The notes: generated by a model not told the origin, from the letters alone. A DNA stretch of 64,000 bases from Floccularia luteovirens (GCA_009739215.1 VSJF01000001.1:2108001-2172000); one strand, 5' to 3'; shown: positions 12,101-24,171, counted from the stretch's first letter. Numbers and translations are program-made.

Positions 12101-12871
12101 ACCATTAACAACATGACAGGGAGATTCAGAGTCGTTATGTACCTAGAATTTTTTGTTTTGGATAGCCTCATTGCGTAGGGAAGCTGTAGCTCGACAGGTT
12201 GGTCTGAATGGAAACTATGATCCAGGAACGGATCGTCAGATACTCCATGCCTTCGAAGCTCCAGTGGTTTACTTCAAACGGTTGCTTGAGCAGGGACGTA
12301 ATCGAGGTCAAATGCATACACGTACCGGTATGATATTAAGAGCGTTCTGAACGCTCTTGCAGGTTCGTAGCGCAAGATGCGACCTAAGAATGGCTTCGGT
12401 TCACTCGCATGCAGCGTTTGAATCAAAGCAGAAGCGGTAGTGGCGTTCTAGTAGTCATTTAGTAACACCAAAATTGAACGATACAATTCTAGAGGAAATA
12501 CCTCGCATTGCACAAATGCGCAAACGCCACCTTTGAAATCACGGACAACCTTGATATTTTTTACTTCTGTATGCTCAGAAAGGTGTTCCAAAAGCATTCT
12601 AGTAAGATCTCCTTGATCAATATTGGACGGGAGACTGTAGTGTGTGGTGTTAGTTGGAGTCATTAATGTAGAAGTCGACGAACTACCTTCCAACGAAAAC
12701 ACTTGCATCATGAGGAGGTTTTTCGTCCCTTTTCTTGAACCCGAGCTCGGTAATCGATCCAGAACTGTTTGAATTAGGGTACTCGCAAGCAGACGGAGAA
12801 GAGGGAGACATCTGAAGAGTATCAAAGCGTGTGCCCCATGAGCGCGGTTGTGATGAAGGCTTTGGAGGCAT
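9110..12871 (-). CDS. Multi-RRM RNA-binding protein with Pro/Tyr/Gln-rich C-terminus
   Basis: The start MPPKPSSQPRSWGTRFDTLQ precedes a first RRM (SVFVGSLPSNIDQGDLTRML, KVVRDFKGGVCAFVQC). A less standard second RRM-like segment follows, in pieces such as ALIQTLHASEPKPFLGRILR and RFHSILYDSEAVEAEKRD, with ALYGLATYFGRLEHFSIYKT and CWEIKWEHRDDCVNALM. After a low-complexity linker comes a clear third RRM (TTLFVGGLEMYG, LFARFGGLESVKVVRP, GAAFAFVKFDNAQSPARAI). The tail is rich in Pro, Tyr, Gly and Gln (YPQFAQYPMPYYTPYMGYPL) and ends with an RG-rich stretch. This architecture fits a fungal mRNA-binding regulator, but I cannot name an orthologue. About ten introns; every join kept frame. The stop is at 9110-9112. 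Confidence 0.75.
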
Positions 12872-14051
12872 GTTGAGTACTAATAGTTGTTAGAAGATGT
12901 GTCCTTGTGGTATGTGGATAACAAAGTGATGCAGGGCGAAAAATGAGCGGGTACTGGAGTGGCGGTCTTAGCCTAAGCCAATAAGACGGAATATGATTGG
13001 AGAGAGAAACTCTGTAGAAAAGCAGAAGACAAAAATGCATGATAAACGTGAGATAGTGATAACTCGAGATTGGCATTTCTTTCGTTGTCACATCATCCAC
13101 TGGGCTCAACCAAAACTCCCTTTAATTTCATTAACAGTGATAAGCACAATCGAGATAAAATACCGCGGGACCCAGTCAGATGCAAAGGATTAATCAATTA
13201 TAACCAGCTGTGAAGAGCTGCTGCTGATTAACCGTGGTTTGGTGCGCCATCAAACACATTTAACGACGACCGACGCAAACCAAACTTGTGATGTGATAAA
13301 TCGATAAAGAGTCACGCTGGCGCATATGCGACGATCGCATCATCGCTTTTAGCCTGGCTAGCTTCCTGTCATGTCAGTTCTTCAATAAAGACCTTGCCTC
13401 TTCCTTTTCAGATACTTCTTCCTGCGATCAGAAATCATCTAACACCTGAAAAGCCACTGTATGCCGAAGAGAGTCTGAATTGGCACAAGAGTTTTGAGCA
13501 CAAATAATACTCGAATGCTAGTAAGTACATACCACGCCGTACTGTGCATACAGTGAACCGGTAAGATTCTTTGGAGTCAATTGAGATACATATCAGAATG
13601 TCTCGAGATTCGTTTTAACAAGACAATCATAACATGTCATTGCAGAACACGATCTACAGGGCACACAAAGTAGGACAGCTTCTCACAACATCAGAAGAAA
13701 GTGTCGAAGTTTGCATCAATATTCTCTCAAGAAGGTCCAGAATAGAGTTGTCAGGTCTGGCACTTCTGGACGACAAGAGATTCCTATTCTAACCCGGTAC
13801 CGAGGCAACAAGAAAGGTAAATTCAATCAATGACGATACCGAGCAAACTGTGTAGATCCAACAAAGCCGCGGTCGTCTTCAAGTTAAGATTGAGGCCAGA
13901 AAATGGGCTTTGATAGAAGGCATAACGTCGGTCATCCTGTCCGAAGGACTATTTTATTAGTAGTTTAAAACTCCGATGAGATCTGTTTTGCCCTTTTGCC
14001 TTCCAGCGTCTGCAACATTCTATATTCATTTCTTTCCAGCTAATTATTTCT
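12872..14051. promoter_or_regulatory. Long divergent intergenic region between the RRM gene and RPB6
   Basis: 1.18 kb separates two opposite start codons and must hold both promoters. All frames are broken by stops. No tRNA, repeat or conserved protein fragment was recognised; an unannotated non-coding RNA cannot be excluded by eye. Confidence 0.4.
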
Positions 14052-14732
14052 ATGTCTGACGACGAGTATGGAGGTGGCAGAGGTGGTGATGACTACGACT
14101 ACGATGCTCCAGGGTTAGCCTTTTTATTGGATTACTTTTGTTGTTTAGCAATTTCATAAATATTGTCCCCTGTCTAGGTTCAACGAAGATGGTTTTGTAT
14201 GTACTTAGCTTGGGGTACCGAATCCCAAATTTGTCTTAAGATTATATTTAAGGATGAGGGCTATGACCTCCTGGCGGCAGAACAAAATGGGGAGCTGCAA
14301 ACCGAAGCAACAGAGGATGGTGCTACAGGAGGAGAGGAGGGTGTTCAGGTCAACGGTGTTAGAGACGACCGTGACCAGGATATGGGGGATGGAGGAGAAC
14401 CAACGGTTGGTGCTGGTCTAACCAGCGAACGCCAACCAAACAAAGTACGAGTGACCACACCTTATCTCACCAAATATGAGAGGGCGAGAATATTGGGAAC
14501 CAGAGCGTTACAAATCAGGTGAGTTCCGTAGTACAGAAATGTATCCTATCAGATTTAATCTATCTTGAATAGTATGAATGCACCAGTTTTGGTTCCATTA
14601 GATGGTGAAACAGATGCACTCCAGATTGCCATAAAAGAGCTTTCACAGCGAAAAATCCCTTTAATCATCCGACGATATCTACCGGACGGCAGCTTCGAAG
14701 ACTGGAGTGTGTCAGAACTAATCAGCGATTAG
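14052..14732 (+). CDS. RPB6: RNA polymerases I, II and III shared subunit RPB6 (ABC23)
   Basis: Small common subunit that contacts the clamp and stabilises polymerase assembly. An acidic N-terminus ([20 protein letters not shown]) is followed by a tiny exon encoding FNEDGF and then EGYDLL. The conserved C-terminal half has the signature [20 protein letters not shown] and ALQIS, then [39 protein letters not shown] and a C-terminal [12 protein letters not shown]. Three short introns; all keep frame. The acidic linker between EGYDLL and the core is somewhat long, but the family is variable there. It lies tail to tail with the sirtuin gene, 189 bp apart. Confidence 0.95.
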
Positions 14733-14921
14733 TTGTGTAATTCGTACATACTTCTGGTACGTATCGGCGTCGGCATAAAAATATATGGTACAATTAAAAA
14801 TGGAGAATAGAGTCCCATTAATTAACTTATAGATAGTAAACCAACACCTTCTCCTAGACATATTCTCTTCTAACAGAGAGCCGAGAACGCACCCACTCCA
14901 CAATGTTCAGCTACTCCCTTA

Positions 14922-16756
14922 TTATCCCTTTTTAATTTGCCGCATCGAAGCTGAACGAGTTTTTGAACGTTGAGGAAGAGGCCTTAGGTTGGCCTTCCCT
15001 GCGCGTAACCCTGAATCTTTCCCCTTGGGTGGAACAAGTTTTGTGTCCTGTAATGTTCCCGAAACCATTTCTTTTACCACAGCTTCCACATCTTGCATGG
15101 AAAGGTCGAACATGTCTGGCTCTCCCTTCGTAACACTCCGGGTGACCTTGCTCGTGGTTGCTAATATATTTATGCTTTCTGCAAAGAGGACTTTTCTCTC
15201 TTCTGCTGGCATGGCATCCACGAGGGCATCGGCAATACGTCGCTTTGATGGGCTGGATTCGTTACTATTGTAGTGTGAGGCTCTTTGGCGCCTTTTGCCA
15301 GGGGAATGTGGGGTTTCGCATCTTTGATTTATAGGAGACGAGATATCCATAGCGGCAATTGACTCCACTGTCGGTGCAATATTTTCTTCATATGTTTTTT
15401 TCGTTCCTGTAACAAAAGTGGTAAGAAAGAGGAATTCTTGTGTGTCTCCTGCACATGGACTCACCTTTCTTTTGGAGCGAGTTGACAATCTTTGTAACTT
15501 TGAAACTGCTACTCATACTAATATTGCCATTAGCAGATACCAGTGTTTGTTGTGTCTCCCAATCCATTGGTCTCATCTTTTTCCAGTCTTCAATTACTCG
15601 ACTGGACCAAGCATCCGTTTCACCCGCGATGTGGTAATCAAAAATATCAGCCCACTCAGCCCCTGGCGCAGTTTTGTTTATAAAGATTGTTCTCGTGTGC
15701 TTCTTTGTCGTCGATGTGGTACCGGCTCTGGAGGCTTTGACAGTCCGGGCAAAATCCTTCACTATTTTCTTGAGGCCATGCACCTTGAGAGAAGTTCCCA
15801 TTACGATGAGCAGATCTGGTTTACGGGAAACATCAGCGGTGTGTATAGCACCAATCTCGTCTCCTAGTGGGTGGGGTTCGTCATAAAGTACGATCGCAGG
15901 GCGAAGAGAGCCGACACGTAATGGACGCGCTGAACGGGCAGTACGAGCTTCTGCTACAGAAGAGAAGGATAATAAATAAACGTTGATAAATGTCATACGT
16001 TGCTACTTACAGCGTTTGAGGCATTCAGGACAACCTGGTGGTGTCCCAGCATTGAACATATCAAGATGTTCTTCCGTACACGGATATTCCGCAGAACAGG
16101 ACATACAACGCACGAGATGGATATCACCATGTAGCTGTACATTGCGAACATCTTTAGGTCTTGATTTTCTGCTTTCCCTTTCCCGCTGATTTTGCTGCTT
16201 GACAAGACGTCCCGAGTAAACCCACGCGTGCTTCGAGGCCGTCAATATTCTGTGTGTATGACCGCAACAATTTTTTCTTGTTATCAAGAATTTTAATGAA
16301 ATGATGTGTCGGAGTTGGCGTTGCACGATCAATAGAGCGCTTGAGCTGGGAGATGAACGTATAAAATACGGCTGTTGATGTCGCGTCGCGAAATAGAGAC
16401 GCGTCAAAAAGGTCACGACCTTTCAAAATTACGTCGGGATATTGTTGTTTGACAAGAGCATATAAGCCATCGGATGAGCGGAAATCCTATAGGAAAACCT
16501 CTATTAGCTGACAGGATACTTGTGCTGGGCAGTATGATTTACTTACAGGGATTCCGGATGAGCACGAAATTCCAGCACCAGTTATAACAACAGCTTTTTT
16601 GCTCTTTGCCACTGCCATTGAGATTTCGGTCAAAGTGCGGCGGGTGTGACTGTCCGTGGTGGATGCATCTAAGTTGAGGGTGATTGTCATTGTCGTAGCC
16701 AATGCAAGTCTAATAGCTTTGGCCTGGTCATTAAACAACTCAAACAAGTCTGGCAT
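14922..16756 (-). CDS. NAD-dependent protein deacetylase (sirtuin, HST3/HST4-like) with one +1 frame break
   Basis: A class I-type sirtuin, probably a nuclear histone deacetylase related to Hst3/Hst4. The NAD-binding motif is VVITGAGISCSSGIP, then FRSSDGLYALVKQQYPD, the catalytic region LRSYTQNIDGLEARVG and VQLHGDIHLVRC (catalytic His), and the zinc cysteines CMSC and CPEC. IVLYDEPHPLGDEI and LLIVMGTSLKVHGLKKIV complete the Rossmann core. The C-terminal extension is Ser/Lys-rich (HSPGKRRQRASHYN) and unlike the core. Start is the ATG at 16756; a GTG just upstream was not used. Within the linker before the LHGD motif, GKGKQKIKT and KDVRNVQLHGD lie in different frames, offset +1 at ACC[T]AAA (16156), with a stop otherwise. 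Confidence 0.88.
16154..16160 (-). other. +1 frame break in sirtuin (KIKT|KDVRNVQLHGD)
   Basis: Coding strand AAGACCTAAAGATGTT. Reading straight gives T-stop; dropping the T at 16156 joins KIKT to KDVRNVQLHGD. No splice sites are placed to do this. Confidence 0.75.
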
Positions 16757-17135
16757 CACTTGTTTGTCTCAAACGCGCCTGTCACGTGAGTCCGCGCCAT
16801 CATGACTAGACATAACACATCTTGGTACTTATGTCTGCACACATATACATCCATCTTTTCTATTCACCAAAAATACACCACTTGGAGACCAGCTGAATCA
16901 ATGTGAAGGACTCTGAAATTCGTGATAAATCGTAGTAGATACATTTCTATATTCTCGTTTTCCTTGCATCCCCTCATCGTCATCCTTTCATTTCAACAAC
17001 TTCAAATCACGTACTTCCTGCTCTGACGATGCCGTCCTTTCGAAGTACCAAATCCCTTCTTTGGCACAAGTTGATGGCGTAGTCGAGTCCAACGTTTTGT
17101 AATTACCAAATTGCTCCTATTTTACGAATGCCTCG
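16757..17135. other. Intergenic between sirtuin promoter and RNase T2 3' end
   Basis: 379 bp. Contains the sirtuin promoter and the RNase T2 3' flank. No gene seen. Confidence 0.35.
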
Positions 17136-18205
17136 TTACTGATGAACGTGCGCAAGCAGGGGTTTGTGACTCACTGTCCCAAAAACGTGGTTGAAATACC
17201 AGACCTCATTCAACATAGTTCCGTTTCTTGTGCAACCAAAGAACGGAATGGATCCGGTCTGTGACTTGATCGCATTCTGTAACTGGGAAAGACTATAACT
17301 TGTTCTATTCGATGGCACTATGCCGAACCTGTCATCAGCGTTAGCATGAACATCAGCTTTCATAGTTAAAAAATCATACGCTGCAAGCATGTCAAATGTC
17401 GGGTACTGGTGGAATGCTCTGATTGTAGCATCGAAGAAATCAATGACTTCTTCGTGCTTTTGGTACGAACCCCCATAACAAGCAATATCGAAAGTCGAAG
17501 TGCACGTCGCGTGTTTCGAAAACTACAATCAAGGTCTTACATTAATTTGTGTTAATGCATAAAGTGGAAAGAGCGGACCTCGTGTCCCCAGAAATCAACA
17601 TTTGGTGCTCCTTGGTTGATCCAGAAGGTATTCACTGGATAAAAGACAGACTTCAATTCGAAGCACTACCTATCACATAGAGAACTTACTGTATTCCAAC
17701 AAATCCTCCCGGCCGAATTGCTTTATAAAGGTGTCGACGCCTGGACCTTTGTGTGGCGGAACAACTGTACCGTCGGGCAAAACAGCTGGGGATGGATTCG
17801 GGTCGAATTGTCGTGATAAGTCACAGTACTGATCGAAAGAACTTATTCGAATGTCAGGATGTCGTGTTCATCAATAAATATCAAAAAGGAACCCCACCCG
17901 TCACAGTTATCGGGCCATAGACCGTGGATTGTCCAACTTCCTTTCGGTAACTTTTGGCCTTTTTTCTCCAATCCCGTGAATGTACTCCAAAATTGCGTCT
18001 GTAATACAAGTCCGCCAGGTGTCGGAGAACAGCACGTATTGCTAATGGCCGTCGTGTTCTCACAGGAAAAGAAGGAAGGCTGTTTGAGACATGACAAAAG
18101 GTCCGGGAAAGTGTTCGGAACTTGCGGGGAATGCCCAATCGACTTCGCTAGGGAAGTTGTTGAGAGAAATAATCCGAACGATATCAAGGACCTGGTGTGC
18201 AACAT
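17136..18205 (-). CDS. Secreted ribonuclease T2
   Basis: Endoribonuclease that cleaves RNA through a 2',3'-cyclic phosphate, predicted to be secreted or vacuolar. A hydrophobic N-terminal signal peptide (MLHTRSLISFGLFLSTTSLA) is followed by cysteines typical of fungal T2 enzymes (SCLKQPSFFSCENT, NTCCSPTPGG). The first active-site segment is WTIHGLWPDNCDG. The second is WGHEFSKHATC, where most family members have KHGTC, so Gly is replaced by Ala next to the catalytic His. The C-terminal region (NAIKSQTGSIPFFGCTRNGT, LNEVWYFNHVFGT) is conserved in fungal members. Four introns of about 50 nt, all in frame. The ATG at 18205 opens the signal peptide. Confidence 0.9.
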
Positions 18206-18764
18206 CCTAGAGTGTCTCAGCCGTACAAAACTCCTAGGTAATACGAAAACTGTACAACGACTTTTATACTCATTGCCTCGGTCGGCTTTAAATGTGACCT
18301 AGGCACAGAAGTCATAGAGAAGCGTGGGGCAGCGAACGTGCTTGAAGAGATTACATGTGGTACTTATTAGACTTCAGAGCTCTATTGCCATGCGACCATG
18401 TGTCCAGTTCGCTGCATTTCCGAATTGACTATGTGGAGTGTCTTTAGTGGATCAAATCTTATGAATGAACAACCTCGGACCGCTTGAACTTGGGTCCCTA
18501 ATTACAACATCCGGAGATACATTTCGAGCTGCAGTTGGAGACATTTTGAAAACATTGAATTCATTCTATGACTCCGTGTATACAACAGACTACATTTATA
18601 CTCCACGTGGCTAGAATCATATTTTTAACTCTTATGTAACCCAATACCTAAAAAGGGTCCGAAAGCTCCACAAGAATTGAGTATTGTACACCGTCCAGCT
18701 TTAGTCAGGAGCTTGCAACAGTAAAATATGAGCGAAATTTGAAGCAGTCGTATTTTGACTGCTT
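18206..18764. other. Intergenic, RNase T2 promoter and DMC1 3' flank
   Basis: 559 bp. No coding signal, repeat or RNA gene recognised. Confidence 0.35.
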
Positions 18765-20750
18765 TCAAACGTCAGCCCAACCTCCTTCGTCTAATTTGTA
18801 TGATGCCTCGCTTTCTGGGCGATCTGGGCTGTCGACCAGTTTGGCGACACGTTCTTCAGCCCGACCTTACGGATATGATGATATAAGAATTGAACCAAAA
18901 TAAGCTGTGAATACTTCACCTTTGCGAAGGAACATTCTTGTTGCCGATGCATGTGACAAAATATGACCACCAATGGGTTTCAAAGCACCACCGGCTACAA
19001 ATGTCATCGTAGCTCCTGGGTCCGCTAGTCGAAATTGAATTACAGACCGTTATCAGCGAAATACAAAATAATCTTACACTGCACCTGATTCGTGATAAGA
19101 ATTGCAACCTATAACTAGAATATTAGAGGATTATCGTAGACGAGAAGGAAGGGTACATTGTATTCCTCAGAAAGTTTGGTTAGTTTAGAGAGCATCTGTT
19201 CGATTCTGCTGGATGGTTACTGCAATTAGAAATGAAATATAGTTGCCGAACCTGGGCAAGCTAAAGACGGAATTAGTCAGCTCCAGATTTCTAGATTCAC
19301 TGTACCTTCTGCTGCCTTTCACTCAACTCCCCCCTCCCTGAGTAATCTACTCGAAAGAGAGCCATGATGCTATCAACAATCTAAGCCACTCTTCAGCTTA
19401 GTTGAAACTAGGTATGAGGTCAGAAACTCGCCAAAAGCCTGAAATCTTTGTCTTCCGCAAATCGAAGAGAACATTCGTTTATAAGCTCCATCTAGGATAT
19501 TGTGATGAAAAAGGGAAAACTTTGATCATTGATTTCTTGGCTACCTGGTGCTCACTATTGAAGGCGCGTGCTAAAGATCTGGTATAGTCTTTACACACAA
19601 GCATGAACAAAAAAGTTTACCATAGAGGATGTTTTCCAACGCCATATTCCCATCAACCCCAAATCGGTCGGCTATTGATCGTATTCGATCTGGTCGAAAA
19701 GTTCCTGGATATAGATGATGTAAAGGCACGGAGATGATGTTTTGTGGAGAAACCATACCCTCTGTGTCAATATATGCGACCTAAGGTACATTGTATCGGT
19801 ACCTCTATTCATAAATTAAAAATATACCTTTCCGGACGCTCCTCCAAGTTCAGGTGGTAGTTGAGCCACAACACTCATTGTGTGAGCAAGTTGAGTTTTT
19901 CCGGTTCTGAATTCTCCATAAACTACAAAGAGAATAAACAAGAAAAGCGACAATACACCACAATATATTCACGTACCTTCAGATATAGATTGTGACATTA
20001 GGCCGCCTTTAATAATCACATAAGGGTCATGCAGTAAATAATTCCAGGAACAACAACAATTACCACCAAGAATCAAATCCACCGATTTACTACCAGTGCT
20101 AATAGCTGTGACTCGTCTTCGTTTATCCTGAACTTCGACACCAGTAGCAAATGAGGAGCCCTACTGGACGTTAGTAGTATAAAAAACTTATTCACTACCG
20201 GGCTCACCAGGATTTTGTTGGCTGCTTCCTATTCATGAAGGCATCAGGTTTGTATATTCATATGCAATGAGTCGTATGCACTATACTTTTATTTTCTCAA
20301 CCTTAGCTTCGGACATACCCTTTGGGATGCAAAATGAACAATAATTAACCGTAAATTGTGATAGTTAATATTACCTTGATCTTCAACATCTGACGTCGTG
20401 TGGTCATATTCACTCCGGAAACGGTATTAATTGCGGCCGACTGTAACGCATGGATAAGGGATGCTTAAAGCTGACGGCAAAAAATACCTTGAGCTTCAAG
20501 ATATCTTGAACGTTGATTCCCTGGAGCATGTGCAAATAAAGCTGAATATATGCGTGAAAAGCACCATAACGTGATACACACATGTTGTTGCAGGACGTCT
20601 ACGCTGTCAAAGAATGGGGTCTGTAGCAGTAGCTCAAGGCATGGAGGGCATAAATATATGCGTGTAAAATACCTCGCCTTCCTCATCAACAGGAGTAGGA
20701 GGTCGGGATGGCTCAACAGATGCTTGAGAGGGAGCACGGCGAGGAGGCAT
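18765..20750 (-). CDS. DMC1: Meiosis-specific RecA-family recombinase DMC1
   Basis: Strand-exchange protein of meiotic recombination. The start [20 protein letters not shown] leads to the N-terminal DNA-binding helices ([39 protein letters not shown]). The core has Walker [15 protein letters not shown], then [32 protein letters not shown], Walker B ([17 protein letters not shown]) and [28 protein letters not shown]. The ending is [15 protein letters not shown], then [20 protein letters not shown] plus a final V. It is DMC1 rather than RAD51 by the [11 protein letters not shown] end and overall pattern. The gene is cut into about a dozen exons, including a 9-nt microexon and one probable GC-AG intron. 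No +1 break. Confidence 0.92.
19252..19260 (-). other. 9-nt microexon of DMC1 encoding LAQ
   Basis: CTTGCCCAG is flanked by a TTTAG acceptor and a GTTCGG donor. It supplies exactly the LAQ needed between SERQQK and MLSKLTKL. Confidence 0.75.
19381..19431 (-). other. Probable GC-AG intron of DMC1
   Basis: 51 nt beginning GCGAGT and ending CTTAG. Splicing here joins DFRLL to IVDSIMALF exactly; the nearest GT donor breaks the frame. Confidence 0.6.
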
Positions 20751-20918
20751 TTAAGTAAACTGGTATTGAGTGAGATTAGATTATTGGTGTGAGGACAAGG
20801 AGGTATAATTTTAAATGGCTTTTTGTCGCACGTGACAGGAAACTACAACCAGTATTTCAATGAGTACGATAAAGATAACATTGTACATGATAATATGAAC
20901 GGTACAAATGATAATAAT

Positions 20919-22274
20919 TCAGTCAGCATCAACAACCATTCCACCACGGCCTCTTCTGATCCTGTCTTCTAAACCACCAACTCCTCCGAAAACTCTTTTC
21001 TGTTCTTTGTTGATAAACTCGCTCATTCCACCAGATTTTGCTCTTGCTGACTCTTCACGCTCGTGTTCGGCTTTCTCCTTTTTAAGCAAAGCCGCAAGTC
21101 TCTCTTGTCGTTCAACCGCCATATTAGATGCATTGGATGTCATTGCTGCTAATCGCGCGGCACGTTCTTCAGCAATGCGGTCAGCATCAGAACGGGCAGG
21201 TTGTGAATTGGAAGGTGGTGAGCGGTCATAGCGTGGCCGTTTTGCACTTCTGTTGTCTGTCTGTCGGGGACTTGGACTTGGAGGTTTCTTAGTAGAGTCT
21301 GAACGCCTGTATGGACTTCTGCTTCTGGTTCTATAGTCATTATACCGGGTAGATGAGTCTCGACCCCGAATTTCCATTCGTCGACGCTCTGAATCGTGAT
21401 TGGAACGATGATAGTCCGACGATTCAGGGCTCTCACTGCTCCGCGAGTTTACAAAACGATGATCTTGATAACGACCGTTATTACGTTCGTTATCATAATC
21501 TCTGCGAGAGTGGTATCCATCAGGACTTCTTGAATAACGACCTGGAGAACGAGACCGCTTTCGATCTAAGCGCTCGACAGGGCTGTAAGACCTGGCATCC
21601 CTTTCATGACGGAGTTTCTTTTCACGTTTCAATCTCTTCTTCTCTTCCTTCTTATCCTTTTTTGACTTGATACCATTCCTCTCTTGCATTTCTCGCAGTC
21701 GAAGTGGGTTGGACATCAATGCTTGATATGCTGCTTGTTCTTGCTGTTTGATAGCTAATAAAGGATCCTCCCGAATCTTCGCTGCAATGTCTCGGGCACT
21801 ATTTGCGTTTTGCACCGCAATGAAATTTTTGTGGGTTGCTCCCAGCTACTTAATGGTAAGATCACTTGGATAAACAATTAAATTTCGGCCACACACCTTA
21901 GCATTTTCATCTGCTGTCAAAATCTTGTCGACTCGTTTTTTGCCAAGCAGATAATCTTCTAGATCGTTTGGATTCTGACTACTACCAGTAGCAGGTGTAG
22001 AGTACATCCATTCCAATTTCTCCGTCCGCTTTTTCCCTGTCTGTTCTTCTTGAAGGCGTTGTAGCTCCTGCAGCTGACGTTCTTCTTCCTTCTCCTTTCT
22101 AAGCTGATCGAGTTTCTTTTTCTCCTCGAGCTGTGTATTTCATCAGGAAAACCATTTCCAGAACCGAAGGCATTAATAACTTACAGCTTTCTTCTCCTCG
22201 AGCCATACCCGCTCCTGATTCTTCAGAAGGAGCGGGTGCCACGACTTTTTCATATTCAGATCGCCGCCACCCAT
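20919..22274 (-). CDS. CWC25: Pre-mRNA splicing factor CWC25
   Basis: Spliceosome factor needed for the first catalytic step. The N-terminus is the conserved CWC25 signature: [30 protein letters not shown], a coiled coil ([20 protein letters not shown]), then [14 protein letters not shown] and [14 protein letters not shown]. The next conserved block is [20 protein letters not shown] and [20 protein letters not shown]. The C-terminal third is a long Arg/Ser/Asp-rich low-complexity domain, ending [15 protein letters not shown] and a GRGG stretch, as in other fungal orthologues. Introns near the 5' end keep frame. Start is the ATG opening the MGGGDLN motif; the stop is at 20919. Confidence 0.9.
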
Positions 22275-22473
22275 GATTGCGTATTTTTCCTTGGTTAACG
22301 ATTATTAGAAGTTGAAGTATGTGGGAGTCAGAAGGAAGCTTGAATCACTGAAGCATTATTTGGCATTGTGGATATTTGTGTTGCACGTGATGTAATACAT
22401 GCTGTGGGCGGCGCAGTGCTGATTGATATTACACAATATGCAAGTTACGAGTTAGTTGTACTCGTGGACTGCT

Positions 22474-23416
22474 ATGTCACTTCCTACAGAGAACCCATTT
22501 CAAGATCCTCAGTACCGGGATACCAATGATGTGGAACCCGCACAAAGTCGCATTCCAGAGCAGCCAACGTAGGTTATCTATTTTCTTTCTGTTACGAGTA
22601 ACATGTTCAAATGCTTAGCAGACCTACTCGTTCAATATATGCCTTAACACGGAGCGAAATAACGAGGGGTGTTGCCAATCGTTTTGTTCATTCAAGGACA
22701 TACATATTCTTATACTTGGGCATGGCAGCCTTATCTGTTACGACAGTTGTACTAAGCCTGACCGACGGATGTCCTGGTCTCGCATTTTACATTCTTGAGG
22801 TTATTATCAACTCAGCGATGATATTAGAAGTTGGAATACGAGTTCTCGCACTTGGTCGGGTAAGCTTTTTATTCCTCAGCATTTATGACAATATCTGAAT
22901 CCCTTGTAATTCTCTATCAGCAATTCTGGAAATCGCCTTTCAATATTATGGACCTAGTTTTAACTGCGTTTTGCGCATTGACTTTACTGGTCCTAGCTTT
23001 TGCAAAATGTGGTTCTGGGAGTAAAGAGGAGGAGATTTTTGACACCCTTCTTTTGGTTGCAAGGAACATTCTTCAGTTTGGTCGACTTGCAGCAGTCATG
23101 AGACAGTATGTTACTTTGTCCAACCTCATGATATTACCTACAAACATCCCCAACCAGGTCTGGTCAGTCTATATTTTCAAGACCAAAACCAATAGACATC
23201 AATGCTGCTCGGAGAGCGGGTATCGGTATTGATTTAGATATGGACAGTGACGATGAAGATGATGCGGAACTCAGTCGCCCGTTGGTGCGCAATCCGGTGC
23301 TATTCGATGCAGGACATGATAATCCAAGTCGTGAGGGAGGATTCACTGATATGCCACGCGCAGCACAAGCCGTACACGATCGAGACGCCGAAGACGTTTG
23401 GGCTGAGCTGGGTTGA
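22474..23416 (+). CDS. Small multi-pass membrane protein with ion-channel-like helices
   Basis: Start MSLPTENPFQDPQYRDTNDV. Three or four hydrophobic helices follow: YIFLYLGMAALSVTTVVLSL, LAFYILEVIINSAMILEVGI, and NIMDLVLTAFCALTLLVLAF. After the last comes an amphipathic Arg-bearing helix (VARNILQFGRLAAVMRQ) resembling the voltage-sensor half of an ion-transport domain. The C-terminal tail is cytosol-like and acidic (DLDMDSDDEDDAELS) and ends EDVWAELG. There is no pore-loop signature, so it is probably not a complete channel. Similar predicted vacuolar membrane proteins occur widely in fungi. Introns at the GR|QFWKSP and RQ|SGQSIFS junctions are regular. Function unproven. Confidence 0.65.
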
Positions 23417-24171
23417 AAAGGACTGTTATGACTGAGCTATAGTCTAGAACATGGTAATATATTTTATGTGAAAAGGACGCTGCGAACTTTGTGCTCGGTA
23501 CTAATGATATGGGTGAGATATGTGCAAAATTCGAATATGCGAAGTTGAGTTCTCTACGGCAAAGACTAGATTTACCGAGGCCCCTTGTTTACCTGTGAAT
23601 AATTGGAAGCATTCGCCATAAGCGGAGTGTGATCATTGTTGTTGCTTGACACGGTGCATTGCGGCGTGGGATGGGTCGTAAGAATGATACCGACGGATTG
23701 TGAAGACTTTGGTGATCAGAAAATTAAGATTCGCATCAAAAAAAAAAGGATCAGTCAAACGTGTCTGGGAATATATCGTGATTTGTTTTCGGTTATACCC
23801 CTGTAAACCTGACCTGGGGATTGGAAACGGTGGTAGCTAACGTTGTGAACAGCAGCCGATACGTAGGGTTGGCAACGAACAAGCAAAGAGAAGAGACAGC
23901 TATCGAGATTTGTTGGGATGACACACGACACATCAGCCAAACCTTGAGAAAAATAGAAAATCATACGGACTTCTGGTGCCAAGTTGGCCCCGTGGGCAAG
24001 CAATACTCTTTCTCAGTCCTATCCTCTCCCCCTTCATGCCACCAGCTCTTTCTCATTCTTGACTTATATCCAACTCTCCAACCTTGTATATCTCGGTCAT
24101 ATCGGATATATATATTTCATATTTCAACGATCACTTTCAACTCAGTTATTTCTGGCTTTGCGACACGCTCA
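23417..24171. other. Intergenic between two + strand genes
   Basis: 755 bp with no convincing coding frame. Probably the 3' UTR of the membrane-protein gene and the promoter/leader of the next. A run of nine A at 23739-23747 is the only simple-sequence feature noted. Confidence 0.35.

Noticed and set aside
13200..14050. Possible RNA gene or degraded gene upstream of RPB6
   Set aside because: No tRNA-type A/B boxes, snoRNA-type boxes or conserved peptide could be supported by eye.
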